From positions 1 to 6,081 of the forward strand of contig DCHY01000026.1 in assembly GCA_002315715.1 (NCBI GenBank): a stretch of DNA of 6,081 nucleotides. Direction: 5' to 3'. The DNA comes from Clostridiales bacterium UBA1740 (GTDB taxonomy: Bacteria > Bacillota > Clostridia > Oscillospirales > CAG-272). Numbering within the stretch: position 1 is the stretch's first letter; every line of letters starts with the position of its first letter. Below, in pieces: positions 4,629-6,081 of the stretch. A program made the position numbers and the translations under genes. The notes under the pieces were generated by a model that did not search any database, was not told the origin of the DNA, and worked only from the letters and a program-made list of their open reading frames with translations.

Positions 4629-6081
4629 TTACTTTTTGGATGGACGGCCGACGATGAGTTTGCCGCCAATGGCGACTATCATCTTAGCAGCGTCTGCGGA
4701 GTAAGCGTCGGCATAGACGGTAAGACGCTTCGTCAAAACTCCTTTTGCCAAAATCTTAACGCGCTTTGCGTTTGCCGGGATGAGGCCCTTGCGCTTCATC
4801 TCGAAGAAATCGACGACGTCGCCGTTTTCAAAAGCATCCGAGAGGGTGTTGATGTTGACGATGGCTTCTTTTCCGCCTGCCGTGTACAGAACGATTTTCG
4901 TGCTATCGGCTTCGGCTTTGGTTTCATTTTCAACGATTTGGATAATTTCTTCGTCGTCGAAAATTTCGCGTGCCTCGTTGAGCGTAATCGTTTCTGCTAC
5001 GACGGGTGCCTCGTCTTTGGATACTTCCTCGTTTTTAATCTCATCCGGTTCTTCGAGGGTTGTATCCTTGCTCGGAAGTTCTTCCGTGGCGGTTTCTTCC
5101 GCTTCGGTGATTTCTTCCGTTTCGGCGGGTTCCTCGGCTTCGGCAACATCCTCGACGGAGATTTCTTCTACAACGGAAGTTTCTTCTTTTACAGGGGATT
5201 GCTCTGCCACGGGGGTTTCCTCTTCTTCAGAGGCTTGCTCTTCTACGGTTGTTTTTTCTGCTACGGGCGCTTCTTCGATCGCGGTTTCGGTTTCGACCGT
5301 TACGAAGGCGTCTGCCGGGGGCGTGGTCGGCTCTGTAGGAGCCGGCCCGTCACCGATAGCGCGTTTAACCACGAGTTCCAAAACGTCGAGTACTTCGCGC
5401 TGTGCTTGGAAGGAACTGTCAACGACGAGAGTATACCAATCGTGTTTTGCACTCTTCGGGAATGCCGAATGAGCCAAAGCAGGATGTTCGGCTTTGATCT
5501 CGGCGGCGGTCTTGTCGTCGGTTCTGATAAGGAAGAAGACGTTGCCGTTTTCCAGTTCGTAAACGTAAGTGAAGCATACGCGTTTGCCTTCCGTATCGGC
5601 AGTTACGTAGTGCGTATCTGCCAAAGGCAAGCCGGTGACCGTGTAATTGATACGGCAATTGGTTTCGACTTTGCTGTCGAAGGTTTCGTTGAGGTAACTT
5701 GCGACTGTCGCCTTGCTAAGCGTAATATCGGGCTGTGCCACGGTTTCGGTGGCAGCGGCGATACTTTCTTTCAAGGTGAGACCGACGGGCTCTTGCTCTG
5801 TCGGGATATCATCGCCCGTTGCGCGTTTAACCACAAGCCCCAAAACGTCGAGCACTTCGCGCTGTGCTTGGAAGGAACTGTCAACGACGAGAGTATACCA
5901 ATCGTGTTTTGCACTCTTCGGGAATGCCGAATGAGCCAAAGCAGGGTGTTCGGCTTTGATCTCGGCGGCGGTCTTGTCGTCGGTTCTGATAAGGAAGAAG
6001 ACGTTGCCGTTTTCCAGTTCGTAAACGTAAGTGAAGCATACGCGTTTGCCTTCCGCATCGGCAGTTACGTAGTGCGTATCT
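4629..6081 (-). CDS. Composite protein: tandem YjbR/MmcQ-like modules, Glu-rich linker, C-terminal ribosomal uL15-like domain (5' end outside window)
   Basis: The frame is open from the right edge (first full codon at 6080) to TAA at 4629-4631, giving 483 visible residues. Residues 1-87 and 118-241 belong to copies of one module repeating every 154 residues. Its end (VFFLIRTDDK, HPALAHSAFPKS, WYTLVVD) follows the pattern of YjbR/MmcQ-like proteins, a tentative match. Residues about 248-367 are a low-complexity linker rich in Glu, Thr, Ala and Val, probably disordered. Residues about 393-477 resemble the C-terminal half of ribosomal protein uL15, with VNINTL, then GLI, RVKILAKG, LTVYADAYSADAAK and AIGGKL in the right order. 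The basic glycine-rich N-terminal half of real uL15 is absent and the gene is not in a ribosomal operon. A TTG at 5939 could be taken as a start, but the module continues upstream, so the true start lies beyond the window. No signal peptide can be assessed. The function is unknown. Confidence 0.85.
   Translation of the reverse strand, partial: DTHYVTADAEGKRVCFTYVYELENGNVFFLIRTDDKTAAEIKAEHPALAHSAFPKSAKHDWYTLVVDSSFQAQREVLDVLGLVVKRATGDDIPTEQEPVGLTLKESIAAATETVAQPDITLSKATVASYLNETFDSKVETNCRINYTVTGLPLADTHYVTADTEGKRVCFTYVYELENGNVFFLIRTDDKTAAEIKAEHPALAHSAFPKSAKHDWYTLVVDSSFQAQREVLDVLELVVKRAIGDGPAPTEPTTPPADAFVTVETETAIEEAPVAEKTTVEEQASEEEETPVAEQSPVKEETSVVEEISVEDVAEAEEPAETEEITEAEETATEELPSKDTTLEEPDEIKNEEVSKDEAPVVAETITLNEAREIFDDEEIIQIVENETKAEADSTKIVLYTAGGKEAIVNINTLSDAFENGDVVDFFEMKRKGLIPANAKRVKILAKGVLTKRLTVYADAYSADAAKMIVAIGGKLIVGRPSKK
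5359..5619 (-). repeat. Direct repeat, downstream copy, inside the composite gene
   Basis: These 261 bases match 5821-6081 with six differences by eye, exactly 462 bases away, so the copies are in frame (154 codons). Similarity stops abruptly at the left boundary (the codons after KRA). The differences change two amino acids (Glu/Gly and Thr/Ala); the other affected codons are synonymous. Confidence 0.95.
5821..6081 (-). repeat. Direct repeat, upstream copy, continuing past the window
   Basis: This copy matches 5359-5619 at about 98 percent and is still matching at the last base of the window. The repeat therefore extends further, and more copies may exist to the right. Confidence 0.95.

Noticed and set aside
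4780..5472. 230-residue plus-strand open frame rich in Ser, Val and Thr
   Set aside because: It is the antisense shadow of the Glu-rich linker and repeats of the minus-strand gene. Its composition mirrors Glu/Ala codons, and no ribosome binding site or promoter was seen.
5939..5939. Possible start codon (TTG) of the composite gene
   Set aside because: The repeat module continues in frame upstream to the window edge, and the equivalent leucine in the second copy is plainly internal.

Overview
The window looks like a piece of a Bacillota (Clostridia-type) chromosome of moderate GC. The evidence is strong GGAGG-type ribosome binding sites, TTGACA/TATAAT promoters, many short rho-independent terminators, a GEMM-I cyclic-di-GMP riboswitch of the clostridial sequence type, and protein families familiar from gut Clostridia. 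The species cannot be read from the sequence. There is no rRNA, tRNA, CRISPR array or transposase.

Left part (1-1362): a minus-strand operon of a LexA/S24-type self-cleaving repressor (558-1175) and, 11 bases after its stop, a MATE-family multidrug exporter (1-546, cut by the window edge). This repeats the lexA-dinF arrangement known from E. coli. The operon has a near-perfect promoter with three palindromes around it that are candidate operators. Divergent from it, with its own promoter and a TTG start, is a cytoplasmic class C beta-lactamase-like serine hydrolase (1363-2349) closed by a clean terminator.

Middle (2392-2811): a non-coding stretch with two back-to-back hairpins, then the frameshifted and 5'-truncated remnant of an XRE-type regulator on the minus strand.

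Centre right (2819-4440): the clearest regulatory system in the window. A GEMM-I c-di-GMP riboswitch (about 2862-2930) runs into an intrinsic terminator (2923-2970) and then a gene for a six-TM membrane protein with an HD-GYP c-di-GMP phosphodiesterase domain (2989-4239). The terminator's 5' arm overlaps the 3' strand of the aptamer's closing helix, so ligand binding should favour read-through. That would form a negative feedback loop in which c-di-GMP induces the enzyme that removes it.

Right part (4240-6081): about 390 bases of intergenic DNA with several hairpins, then a minus-strand gene that enters from beyond the right edge. Its visible 483 residues hold tandem copies of a YjbR/MmcQ-like module repeating every 154 residues, a long Glu-rich linker, and a C-terminal domain resembling the C-terminal half of ribosomal protein uL15. 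This composite protein is the least conventional coding content here.
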